DNA of 36,912 nucleotides from Clostridia bacterium (GTDB taxonomy: Bacteria; Bacillota; Clostridia; Lachnospirales; Bianqueaceae), in assembly GCA_900764045.1 (NCBI GenBank), contig CAAFMN010000071.1, positions 1-36,912 on the forward strand, read 5' to 3'. Every line of letters begins with the position of its first letter. Positions within the stretch are counted from its first letter, which is position 1. The notes under the pieces were generated by a model. The model did no database searches, was not told the origin of the DNA, and worked only from the letters and a program-made list of their open reading frames with translations. Positions 15,783 to 24,120 of the stretch are shown in pieces. A program made the translations under genes and the position numbers.

Positions 15783-18700
15783 TTACCTTTCTGACAAAAC
15801 CGGCTTGCGCTCACGGAGCGCACGATCCAACTTCGCAATATTATTGGCTCTCGTAATCTCCTGCAGCTTATGCTCCGGATCGATCTCCACATAGCAGCCC
15901 TTCAGGCTCTTGATATGATGCAGATAGAATATCACATCACGATACTTGGGCCACAGATCCGTCGGCGCCGGCAGACTCGGCAGAACCGCCTTTTTCAGGA
16001 CATTTCCATCCTCATCCTTCAGCACGACCTCTGTCTCCGGCGTTGCTACCGCGCCCAGCGAATGAATTCTCACATTGATACCATGATCAAAGATGCGGAT
16101 ATCTTCCTCCGATACGCCCAGATCCGGCCGCTCCCAATATGGTTTTCCGGCTTCTACCAGCTTCAGCTCGATAACCGTCGTCACACCCTGCGGAAGTACC
16201 ACACGAACCCGCTCGTCCTTTTCAAATTCACGGATCATCGTTACCGTATCTTCATCCGCCCGGTCATCTTCATTGGTATCCGTCCCGCAAACGATCTGCC
16301 AGCGTCCCGGCAGGACATCTCCGCCGATTACATCTGCCAGCACATCCCGATCTGAGATGTTGCACACTACGATTCGGACATGATCCGCTTCCGTCACCGG
16401 TGTCAGAATCGCAACTCGCTCATCATCACCCCAGTTGGTAAACTTCCAGGCGATACGGTTCATCGGATACGTGCAGCGTACATATACATCCGACGGATCC
16501 GCCAGACGATCACAGTACAGGGAACCCGGTTCAACGTACACACGGTCGATCCAGGGATGTCCCTGTGTGCAGTAATACTCCTTAGCCGCTGCCTTTTGCA
16601 CCAGAATCTTATACCGCGCGGCAACCTTCTCCTTGTCGATTACATCCTCTGTTCCTTCCAGAATCGGATGCAGCTCGATACCCGTATCCTCGAGCGTCAC
16701 GCCGCCGCGCTCTGTCGGTGTCTGGCAATCCCAATACTGCTGCTTGCCGATCAGCTTCCAGGCAGGCATCAGCACCGTTCTCTCACCCATATTGCGCCCA
16801 TTGCCCGCGTTGTTTTCCTCATCGTCATCAAAGCGTACATAGGAATGAATCCGTCCCTCTTCCTTTCGATAATGAGCAACCGCGCTGTCCGCAAGCTCTT
16901 CCAAAAGACGCAGCAGATATGGATTCCCGTTAAATTGAGCGACCTGCCAAGCCGGCTCCAGCGAAATATAGCTGCAGGACTGCTGACCGCCCCAAGGCTC
17001 CTCACGCGCCATCACGGATCCACTGTAAAACGTAGACTTCAGATGACGATGTCCATGACTGTTGATTCCTGTAATCCAGTCCACACTGCGGCCCGTCTCC
17101 ATTGCGGCTTCCATCCATCGCGGATTACCAGGAGAAACATTCAGGCACGCTGCCAGGCTGACCAGACCTTCTTCTGAAGAATGCAGCTCATCGGTCTGAA
17201 TGGAGCACAAACCGTTGGTGAACATTCCCTGCTGATAAAATGCATTTTCATTGGCTTCAATTGCTTTACGCACCTTATCGCCATCGGCATCCATGAGTAC
17301 CATCTGTCCCCAGGTCGCCACAAAATCACCGTCGTCTGACAAGCCGCCACCAAGCTCTCCATTGGAGATTTGTCTCTTGTCAATATACCAGTTGATGATC
17401 TTTTTATATCTGCGCAAATACTCTATCTGGCGGAAGGCCCACGTCGGAACACCGTCCGGTACCGGCTCCGTCATATCCGGCAGCTCCGGGGCTTCCAGCG
17501 CAACACCTCTTCGATCCACCGGCATAAATCTGCGGCGGGATGCCAGCATATGCAAATACTGCTTTCCCAGTTCATGCTCCGGATCTACCTTCAGAAGATC
17601 CAGCACGTCTGCGCTGAAGCGATTGAATGTATTATATTGAGACAATAGCGGCGTCTCTTCTGTCAGATGCGCCACGATATCCTTCACCTGCGTGAAACGG
17701 TCTTCACAGTGTTCCTTTTTCGCCAACTCTGCGCTCTTATACACGGTACGCAGCCGCAGGGACTTCATCAGGCACTCTCCAGCCTCAGCATCTTCCGCCG
17801 CAATTGTAATATACAGGCAGTGATCCTCCGGCAACACACGGTCCCGTGTATCCAACCAGAGCTTCTGCTGAATCCCAGCAGCGCTGCGGAAGGTGAAATG
17901 CGCCAGATTCCGATAATACCACAGCGGATCCTTGACCTGCACACTATAGGATGCTTCCCGATCTGTCGGCGTGCAGAATGTCAGCTCGATTCCGTCCAGA
18001 CCTGCTCCCGCGTCTGCCTGATACGGAATAATGATATTATAGAACGGATATCCGCCTGTCGCCGCGTCTGCCAATTCTACAGATGTGCCCTCTTCGACCG
18101 CGGTCCAAATATTTCTCTCATAAGCAGTATAACGGCCTTCGATAAAATCAGCCAGATCCGCCTGTGCCTTTTCGCTGCGGCGCACGCCCGACTGAACCTT
18201 ATATGTATAAGAATACATGCCTCTCGGAGCTCTGCCCTCATATACATTATATGCGGAAAAGTCACCGATGGGCTCCTCCTTTTCTTCATTTGTAAAGCGG
18301 ATGCGGCCGCCGCTGCGTTTATCCACCGTATCCACCGTACGCTCCATATTTTCCGGGCGCTCAAACAGCAGCTCCTTAACAGAACCGTCATCATCCAGCA
18401 GCTCTACCTTACCATGGGCGCTTCCGGAGATCTCGATATGATTATAGGGCTCCTCCGGCATATAAAAAGTGATCGCCTGACCGGACAGCGAATAGCAGTC
18501 CCAGTCCGGGAACTGGAAATAGTCATTTCTTCCTTTTAATCTGGAACGATTATACACACCGGGCCAAGTGGTCTCACGAATTCCGTCCATTCCCTTAAAC
18601 CACCATCTCTTAAGGTCATAGGCGTCATGGATCTCCACTTTACGTGCTGCCGCTTCCACCGGAAGTTTAGGCAGCTTCTGATTCAGGCCGCTGCGCATCC

Positions 18701-19421
18701 GCCAGCCCTCCTGAACCTTGCGTTCTGTCGGATCCAGGCGGAATGCGTCCACCTGCGGCAGCTCTCCGCTGGCCAACGTCTGAATCTCCTCATCCGTCAG
18801 CATATGATCCCATATAGATAATTCACAGATATCTCCGCCGCGGATAAAATTATAGTCACTCTGTACATGCCAGGGACCAATAATTCTGGAATGAGGACCA
18901 AACTGATCCAAGCCGGCAAAATACACCGCTGGGCGTTCCTCCCAAGCCACCAATTTCCCATTGTAATATAATTTCAGTCCCCACAATTCATCCCAGCTAA
19001 CCGCGATATGCAGCCATGTCTGCGGATCCGGAAACTCGTCGATCTTACAATGAACTCTAGCCCTGGACAGATTGATATCCGTCACATAGGCCTCCAATCC
19101 CTCTCCATTATAATCTACACGCAAAAAGCACTGATCCCAACTGCTGTGATCGGCATAACCTACTCGAAAGATCGGGAACGCGGTAGGCCCTACCGGATAC
19201 CTTGACCGCCACCAAATGGAAATCGTTCCTCGCTCTGCATATATATTATGCGGCGCCTGCCATGCCAACTGCTGTCTCGTATGGCACGCAATCGCTTTCC
19301 CGTGGACGCCCTCATCAATCAGTTCTACGGCCTCGCAAAAAGTAGGCTTCGCCTGTCCGGCAGCCTTTTGAGCCGTAAATGAGTCTCCCGGTAAATAAAA
19401 CAATAATGCCTCATTCTCCAT
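15783..19421 (-). CDS. Large LamG-domain protein, putative carbohydrate-active, 1212 aa
   Basis: No exact family recognised. Residues 5-215 look like a LamG/concanavalin-type jelly roll (GTISIWWRSR, WLHIAVSWDE, LKLYYNGKLVA, ICELSIWDHMLTDEEI). Residues about 240-600 are beta-rich. Residues about 650-900 are helical, with NGELGGGLSDDGDF near 685, a phrase reminiscent of (alpha/alpha)-barrel glycosidases or lyases; the last 300 residues are again beta-rich. No signal peptide or membrane anchor is seen, odd for a lectin-bearing protein of this size. The start at 19421 has AGGGGGTT upstream and a promoter at 19454-19481. It stands alone between hairpins. A polysaccharide-degrading or binding role is inferred from the domains only. 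Confidence 0.75.
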   Translation of the reverse strand: MENEALLFYLPGDSFTAQKAAGQAKPTFCEAVELIDEGVHGKAIACHTRQQLAWQAPHNIYAERGTISIWWRSRYPVGPTAFPIFRVGYADHSSWDQCFLRVDYNGEGLEAYVTDINLSRARVHCKIDEFPDPQTWLHIAVSWDELWGLKLYYNGKLVAWEERPAVYFAGLDQFGPHSRIIGPWHVQSDYNFIRGGDICELSIWDHMLTDEEIQTLASGELPQVDAFRLDPTERKVQEGWRMRSGLNQKLPKLPVEAAARKVEIHDAYDLKRWWFKGMDGIRETTWPGVYNRSRLKGRNDYFQFPDWDCYSLSGQAITFYMPEEPYNHIEISGSAHGKVELLDDDGSVKELLFERPENMERTVDTVDKRSGGRIRFTNEEKEEPIGDFSAYNVYEGRAPRGMYSYTYKVQSGVRRSEKAQADLADFIEGRYTAYERNIWTAVEEGTSVELADAATGGYPFYNIIIPYQADAGAGLDGIELTFCTPTDREASYSVQVKDPLWYYRNLAHFTFRSAAGIQQKLWLDTRDRVLPEDHCLYITIAAEDAEAGECLMKSLRLRTVYKSAELAKKEHCEDRFTQVKDIVAHLTEETPLLSQYNTFNRFSADVLDLLKVDPEHELGKQYLHMLASRRRFMPVDRRGVALEAPELPDMTEPVPDGVPTWAFRQIEYLRRYKKIINWYIDKRQISNGELGGGLSDDGDFVATWGQMVLMDADGDKVRKAIEANENAFYQQGMFTNGLCSIQTDELHSSEEGLVSLAACLNVSPGNPRWMEAAMETGRSVDWITGINSHGHRHLKSTFYSGSVMAREEPWGGQQSCSYISLEPAWQVAQFNGNPYLLRLLEELADSAVAHYRKEEGRIHSYVRFDDDEENNAGNGRNMGERTVLMPAWKLIGKQQYWDCQTPTERGGVTLEDTGIELHPILEGTEDVIDKEKVAARYKILVQKAAAKEYYCTQGHPWIDRVYVEPGSLYCDRLADPSDVYVRCTYPMNRIAWKFTNWGDDERVAILTPVTEADHVRIVVCNISDRDVLADVIGGDVLPGRWQIVCGTDTNEDDRADEDTVTMIREFEKDERVRVVLPQGVTTVIELKLVEAGKPYWERPDLGVSEEDIRIFDHGINVRIHSLGAVATPETEVVLKDEDGNVLKKAVLPSLPAPTDLWPKYRDVIFYLHHIKSLKGCYVEIDPEHKLQEITRANNIAKLDRALRERKPVLSER

Positions 19422-19453
19422 TGCATAACCCCCTATTTTATCTTTTTAAGTTT

Positions 19454-19481
19454 ATTATACTATATCCTGAATGGATTGCAA
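19454..19481 (-). promoter_or_regulatory. Promoter of the LamG gene
   Basis: On the minus strand, TTGCAA (19476-19481), a 16-base spacer, perfect TATAAT (19454-19459), about 32 bases before the start codon. The 20-bp repeat array begins 20 bases upstream of the -35 box. Confidence 0.65.
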
Positions 19482-19500
19482 TAGATTTTTTCGATTAAAT

Positions 19501-19569
19501 GACTGGTATTGATGAGGATTGACTGGTAAGTATCTTAAATTGGCTGGTATTGATGGGAATTGACTGGTA
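19501..19569. repeat. Four direct repeats of GACTGGTA with 20-21 bp period
   Basis: GACTGGTA occurs at 19501-19508, 19521-19528 and 19562-19569, and GGCTGGTA at 19542-19549, giving spacings of 20, 21 and 20 bases. Units 1 and 3 are more alike (TATTGATGRGRATT tail), hinting at a doubled 41-bp unit. Two helical turns per unit and a position just upstream of a -35 box suit an operator or iteron-like array. A decayed repetitive element is the alternative. Confidence 0.6.
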
Positions 19570-19586
19570 ATTTCCCAGTCTTTTTT
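19562..19586 (+). terminator. Terminator-like hairpin with T6, no upstream plus-strand gene
   Basis: GACTGG (19562-19567), loop of 7, CCAGTC (19575-19580), then six T. It has the form of an intrinsic terminator on the plus strand, yet no plus-strand gene lies upstream. It could block antisense transcription or be a relic. Confidence 0.45.
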
Positions 19587-19637
19587 CAATTTAATATTTG
19601 ATTATATTAAAAAAGCTGGGAATTTCCCCTTGAAAAG

Positions 19638-19660
19638 CGTCCCTATGCGGTATAGGGACG
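19638..19660 (-). terminator. Hairpin behind the PD-(D/E)XK-like gene
   Basis: A perfect 9-bp stem (19638-19646 with 19652-19660), loop of 5, followed on the minus strand by CTTTTC. It lies 44 bases beyond the stop at 19704. Its TATAGGGACGG arm resembles the hairpin at 15735-15777. Confidence 0.6.
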
Positions 19661-19703
19661 GATGTCTGGTGGAGGGATTCTCCCAGGGACTTTTGTTCAT
19701 TTT

Positions 19704-20369
19704 TTAAAATAAAATGTCTTGGATTTGTTTATTTATTTCCTGCATATTGATGTTTCCGTTATATTCTTGTGTACATATTAAATTGACGCCTTCATAGATG
19801 CCGTATTGGGCGTACTGGTCCAATTTGGCTTTCCATCGTGCCGCGTACCTCGGGTCTTCCAGGCGTCCCAAATGCTCCAGATAGACTTCGCCATATGGCA
19901 GAAAAATCGTAAAATCCGGATAAATTGTAGTGTTGCCCAATTGTAATGGGCGTTCATATTCATAATGAATGCCTTTTAAATAGCAATAATCGGCCAGTAA
20001 TAACTCCGATTTGGAACGGACGTATTCCCCATGCAATGTATAATGTCTTAAATTTTCAGGATAAGGACGTATGGCCGCTTTCTTCTGTGCTTGCCACCGC
20101 TTCAGAATCAATCGGATTTCCTTTTTATATGGTTTTAATTCTTTTTGATACTGGCGGATTTGTTCTTTTAATTTTCGTTTTTGGTCGAATAGTTCGATCC
20201 AATGAGGTAAATCCTTTTTGGGAATATAATCCTCGCGGCGTTTTTTATTGATACGGTACTGATGGCCGCCATACTTGCCTTTATGTATGACAAGCGTCCC
20301 TGCCGGATAACTCATTAATTTCTCTTCGGCCTCTTTCAATTGTTTCAATAGAATTTCAACATGAGACAT
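19704..20369 (-). CDS. PD-(D/E)XK nuclease-like protein, 221 aa
   Basis: The N-terminal 100 residues are charged and mostly helical, probably coiled coil (55-95). The C-terminal half (118-202) has the layout of a PD-(D/E)XK nuclease: E122 in RSKSELLLADY, PD152 in TIYPDFTIF, and E165 in YLEHLG, followed by a helix and LICTQE. The catalytic lysine of the classic ExK is replaced by EHLG, a variant also found in nuclease domains attached to UvrD-like helicases. No helicase or methylase partner is adjacent, so it is an orphan. AAAGGAGGG lies seven bases before the ATG, inside the arm of a terminator of the upstream operon. Whether it cuts DNA is unproven. Confidence 0.65.
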   Translation of the reverse strand: MSHVEILLKQLKEAEEKLMSYPAGTLVIHKGKYGGHQYRINKKRREDYIPKKDLPHWIELFDQKRKLKEQIRQYQKELKPYKKEIRLILKRWQAQKKAAIRPYPENLRHYTLHGEYVRSKSELLLADYCYLKGIHYEYERPLQLGNTTIYPDFTIFLPYGEVYLEHLGRLEDPRYAARWKAKLDQYAQYGIYEGVNLICTQEYNGNINMQEINKQIQDILF

Positions 20370-20433
20370 AAAAAAGCCCTCCTTTCCCGGAATGCACCAT
20401 TATATCATGATACATCTATAGGAAAAAGAGGGC
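20370..20433 (-). terminator. Terminator of the peptide operon, overlapping the next gene's ribosome site
   Basis: On the minus strand a 13-bp stem with two G-U pairs forms between the arms at 20421-20433 and 20376-20388, with a loop of 32 bases, followed by six T (20370-20375) directly before the ATG at 20369. The 3' arm contains the AGGAGGG of the nuclease-like gene. It follows the lipoprotein stop (20483) by about 50 bases. Confidence 0.65.
20399..20404 (-). promoter_or_regulatory. Candidate -10 box of the nuclease-like gene
   Basis: A perfect TATAAT on the minus strand (20399-20404), but no good -35 at 17 bases. It lies in the loop of the terminator hairpin at 20370-20433, so a transcript starting near 20392 would lack the 5' arm. 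Confidence 0.4.
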
Positions 20434-20482
20434 CTTTACACGCGGTTTAAGTATTTAGCCCATTTAGGCTAGTTTGGCAACC

Positions 20483-22030
20483 TTACTTCCAGGAAAACTC
20501 CCTAAACAGGAAGGTGCTGATGGAGCTGTAAAAATCGCCGGTATTCAAATTAGCATCAAAGGCAGGGAATACTGTAGGATAGAACAGCGGTACATATGCC
20601 ATCGTCTCCGTTGCTGCCTTCATTGCCGCATGTGCTGTCGCTTCATCCTGAATCGCATTAAAGGTGTTAAGGATTGTTCCGTCATCCTCATACATCGCCA
20701 GATTCATACCGGTGCTGCTGTCAAACAGTACAGAATAGGAGTTGAACTGTGTCGTCAGACCAATAGAGATCATTGCGATATCAAAGTCGCCGATCATGTA
20801 ACGGGACGTATCAGCAACCTGTTCGATCGTTACTGTAAAGTAAGACTTTTCCAGCTCTTCCTTCATGATTTCGCAGGCAGATACCCAGTCTGTCTGGGAA
20901 GACATAACAATCAGCGTCAGCTCCGCACGATGGCTATCGGAATATCCGGCCTCTGTCATCAGGCTGTTTGCCTTATTGACATCCTGATCGTAATGGTCGC
21001 ATACATCCGCATAATACTTGGCCAGCGGAGTCGCCAGATTATAGGCTACCGTACCGGAATCGCTGCTGCCGATGGAGCAGATATCGTCACGGTTCAGGCA
21101 GTATGCCAGTGCCTGTCTGACACGCAGATCATTGGTGGCCTTACCCTCCGCGCAGTTCTGAATCACAAATGCTACATTGTTCAGTGCCTGTGCGTATGCA
21201 TATACATTGCTGTATTCCTTGATCAATTCATAGTTGGCAGCGCCATACAACACATAGTCCAAATCACCGGCCTCAAACGCCAATTCCTGGCTGCCCGATA
21301 CATACTTGAAATACAATGTATCAATGGATGCGGTGCCATGATAATCCGCAAAACGCTTCAGGGTAACGTCTCCGTTCTCTGTCCGAGACTCCAGAGTATA
21401 AGCGCCTGTTCCGTCCACATTAAAGCCCAGGTTATCATCCGGTGTACTAAGAATCGTCTCACAGTAAGACTTATTTACAATACCCATTGCCTGAACATAG
21501 GCCGCCAGTTCGTCAAATCCGGCTCCCTGATCTGCCGCCGGAAACTCCCATTTAAAATGTGTATCATCCTGAATGGTCATTACAATTGTGCTGGGCAGGA
21601 TGGAGCACAGGCTGGAATTGGTACAGCGGCTCAGGGTATACTCTACATCCTCAGAGGTCAGGGTATCTCCGGAATGGAACTTAACGCCGCTCTTCAGCAC
21701 AAAATCCACGGATCCGTCCTCATTCTTGGTATATGACTCCAACAAAACATTTTCCAGGCTTCCGTCGTTCAATACATAAAACAGCGGGTCGTACATCTGC
21801 ACAATGACAATATCCTCCGCCTGCAGCGCAAAAAGCTGCGGATCAAAGGTCGTGACCTGATCGGTCAGAGCCATTGTAAAGGAATTCTCCTCCTTGCCCT
21901 TGGTCGTAGGGCGTGTCTTGCCACTTGCCGAATCATTCTTGGAATCTGCCGTCTGTCCAGCGCAGCCTGCCAATGAGGACAGTGCCAGTACCATAGCCAA
22001 GAACAGCGCAAAAAATGCTTTCTTTTTCAT
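20483..22030 (-). CDS. Peptide ABC transporter substrate-binding lipoprotein, 515 aa
   Basis: A family 5 extracellular solute-binding protein (OppA/DppA type) that captures short peptides outside the cell and hands them to the permeases. It has a lipoprotein signal with lipobox LAGC, lipidated C23. After a linker rich in S, K and T, the mature part begins near residue 50 (SFTMALTDQVTTFDPQ). Family phrases include VKFHSGDTLTSEDVEYTLSR and DLRVRQALAYCLNRDDI. Length is typical. Ligand cannot be read from sequence. It is the last gene of the operon, 67 bases behind dppF-like; a separate weak promoter or RNA processing may raise its level, as binding proteins are normally made in excess. Confidence 0.93.
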   Translation of the reverse strand: MKKKAFFALFLAMVLALSSLAGCAGQTADSKNDSASGKTRPTTKGKEENSFTMALTDQVTTFDPQLFALQAEDIVIVQMYDPLFYVLNDGSLENVLLESYTKNEDGSVDFVLKSGVKFHSGDTLTSEDVEYTLSRCTNSSLCSILPSTIVMTIQDDTHFKWEFPAADQGAGFDELAAYVQAMGIVNKSYCETILSTPDDNLGFNVDGTGAYTLESRTENGDVTLKRFADYHGTASIDTLYFKYVSGSQELAFEAGDLDYVLYGAANYELIKEYSNVYAYAQALNNVAFVIQNCAEGKATNDLRVRQALAYCLNRDDICSIGSSDSGTVAYNLATPLAKYYADVCDHYDQDVNKANSLMTEAGYSDSHRAELTLIVMSSQTDWVSACEIMKEELEKSYFTVTIEQVADTSRYMIGDFDIAMISIGLTTQFNSYSVLFDSSTGMNLAMYEDDGTILNTFNAIQDEATAHAAMKAATETMAYVPLFYPTVFPAFDANLNTGDFYSSISTFLFREFSWK

Positions 22031-22097
22031 TTTTCTCTTCCTCCAGTTCTAAAAATATATCAAAGCACATTGTGCGTTGATAACGGTTTATGCCGTC

Positions 22098-23117
22098 TCA
22101 TTCATAGAGATGGCAGCGTACAAAATGGTTTTCCTCCACCTCATGCCATTGCGGCTCCACTCGGCAGCTTCCTTTAGCATAGGGACATCGGCTGTAAAAA
22201 CGGCAGCCCGCAGGAGGATCCACCGGCGAAATGACATCCCCTTCCAGCAGAATTCTCTTTTTATTCTTTTTCTCTGCCGGAGTAAAGGCAGGCGTCGCAG
22301 AAAACAAGGCCTGTGTATACGGGTGCGCCCGATTCTGATATACTTTATCTGTCGTTCCGCGCTCCACAATCTGCCCCAGGTACATGACGATGATCTCATC
22401 ACTGATAAAGTGTACGACATTCAAGTCATGGGAAATAAACAAATAGGTCAATGCCAATTCATCCTGGAGATCCTTGAGCAGATTGACAATCTGCGCCTGA
22501 ATAGATACGTCCAGCGCCGATACGGCTTCATCGCAGACGACAAACTCCGGATCGGTCGCAAGGGCTCTGGCAATGCAGATTCGCTGTCTCTGGCCGCCGG
22601 AAAACTGATGCGGATACATATGATACTGATCCGGAAACAAGCCGCACATCTTCATCAGCTGCTCTGTCTTTTCCCGCCGCTGTGCTGCATTGGCCGCCAG
22701 ATGAAAATTTTTCATGCCTTCCTGAATAATATCCCCCGCGCACATTCTCGGATCCAGGGATGAATACGGATCCTGCCAGACAAGCTGCATCTTCTTGACA
22801 TAGGGACGCCTCTCCTTGGCGCTCAGATTGGTAATCTCTTTACCATCATACAGGACACGCCCGCTTGTAGGCTTATAAATATTCATCAGCATCTTGCCGA
22901 CAGTGGACTTGCCGCAGCCGCTTTCGCCCACGACGCCCAGCGTTTTACCCTTGGGCACCCGGAACGATACTTCATCCGCCGCGTGGATCCAACTCACCGG
23001 CCGTCCAAAAGTATCTGTCTTGGCCGGAAAATGCATGGTCAGATTTTCTGCTTCCAGAAAATAATGATTCTGCCGGAGATACTCATTTTCTTCCTGTCGA
23101 ATCTCTTTTTCATTCAT
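22098..23117 (-). CDS. Peptide ABC transporter ATPase, OppF/DppF type, 339 aa
   Basis: The second ATPase of a peptide importer. It has Walker A GESGCGKST, signature FSGGQRQR, Walker B VVCDEAVSALD and the switch histidine in FISHDL. The C-terminal oligopeptide-transporter domain has GCRFYSRCPYAKGSC, whose spaced cysteines match those reported to bind an Fe-S cluster in DppD-type proteins. The N-terminal 20 residues are unusually charged. The start overlaps the end of the DppD-like gene by 8 bases, so the pair is translated together. Confidence 0.93.
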   Translation of the reverse strand: MNEKEIRQEENEYLRQNHYFLEAENLTMHFPAKTDTFGRPVSWIHAADEVSFRVPKGKTLGVVGESGCGKSTVGKMLMNIYKPTSGRVLYDGKEITNLSAKERRPYVKKMQLVWQDPYSSLDPRMCAGDIIQEGMKNFHLAANAAQRREKTEQLMKMCGLFPDQYHMYPHQFSGGQRQRICIARALATDPEFVVCDEAVSALDVSIQAQIVNLLKDLQDELALTYLFISHDLNVVHFISDEIIVMYLGQIVERGTTDKVYQNRAHPYTQALFSATPAFTPAEKKNKKRILLEGDVISPVDPPAGCRFYSRCPYAKGSCRVEPQWHEVEENHFVRCHLYE

Positions 23118-24108
23118 TGCCGGCCGCCCTCCTCCAATGATAACAAGCAGTCATATGTCCCTTACCGACCTCTTCAAACTCCGGAAAGGCCTCCTTACAC
23201 TCTTCTGTGGCGTGAGGACAGCGATTATGAAACGGACATCCCTGGGGCATATCCTTCAATGCCGGGACACTGCCTGGAATCACTGCTAGACGCTCTCTTT
23301 TGGATTCAGGATCCGGCCGGGATGCGATCAGTCCCTGCGTATAAGGATGCGCCGGATGCTCAAACAACTCTTCCGCTTCGGCCTCTTCGCATTTTCTGCC
23401 GCCGTACATCACCATAACGCGATCCGCCATCTCACTGATCACTCCCAGATCATGCGTAACAAAAATGATCGAGGTCCCGTACTCTTTTTTCAATCGGTTC
23501 ATCAAATCCAATACCTGCGCCTGAATCGTCACATCCAACGCAGTCGTCGGCTCGTCACAGATCAGAAGCTTCGGCTTATTGAGCATCGCCATGGCAATCA
23601 TAACACGCTGCAGCATCCCGCCGCTCAGTGTAAACGGATACGACTTCAGGATCCGCTCAGGATTGGGGATCTTCACATCCGATACCGCTTCCAGGCACCT
23701 TGCTTCCGCCTCACTCTTTTCCATATGCGGATGATGCACCCGCAGCGCTTCCAGCATCTGATCTCCGATGGTGAACAGCGGATTCATCGCGGTCATGGGT
23801 TCCTGAAAAATCATGGAGATCTCATTGCCGCGAATCCTTCGCAGCTCTGCCGGTGTCATCTTGAGCAAATCCTGGCCGGAGAATAAGATCCGGCCGCTGG
23901 GATACTTGGTCGTGCGCGCCGGCTCCAGCTGCAGCACAGACATACAGGTTACGCTTTTACCACAGCCGCTCTCGCCCAAAATACCCAATGTCTCTCCTTT
24001 ATATACTTCAAAGGAAACATTTCTTACAGCATGCAGAGTCGTCTTGCGATCTACACGAAAATCCACCGACAGATCCTCTACCTGCAGCAGAACTTCCCTT
24101 TCCTCCAT
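23110..24108 (-). CDS. Peptide ABC transporter ATPase, OppD/DppD type, 332 aa
   Basis: The first ATPase of the importer. It has Walker A GESGCGKSV (valine at the end is usual in this branch), signature LSGGMLQRV, Walker B LLICDEPTTALD and FVTHDL. The C-terminal cysteine motif GCPFHNRCPHATEEC is also present. It pairs with the DppF-like protein as a heterodimer on the cytosolic face of the permeases. It starts 12 bases behind the permease gene. Confidence 0.93.
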   Translation of the reverse strand: MEEREVLLQVEDLSVDFRVDRKTTLHAVRNVSFEVYKGETLGILGESGCGKSVTCMSVLQLEPARTTKYPSGRILFSGQDLLKMTPAELRRIRGNEISMIFQEPMTAMNPLFTIGDQMLEALRVHHPHMEKSEAEARCLEAVSDVKIPNPERILKSYPFTLSGGMLQRVMIAMAMLNKPKLLICDEPTTALDVTIQAQVLDLMNRLKKEYGTSIIFVTHDLGVISEMADRVMVMYGGRKCEEAEAEELFEHPAHPYTQGLIASRPDPESKRERLAVIPGSVPALKDMPQGCPFHNRCPHATEECKEAFPEFEEVGKGHMTACYHWRRAAGNE

Positions 24109-24120
24109 TGACTCTTCCTC

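Noticed and set aside
19501..19569. CRISPR-like array
   Set aside because: Repeats are 8 bases with 12-13 base gaps that are themselves partly repeated; there are no cas genes and no 28-37 base repeats.
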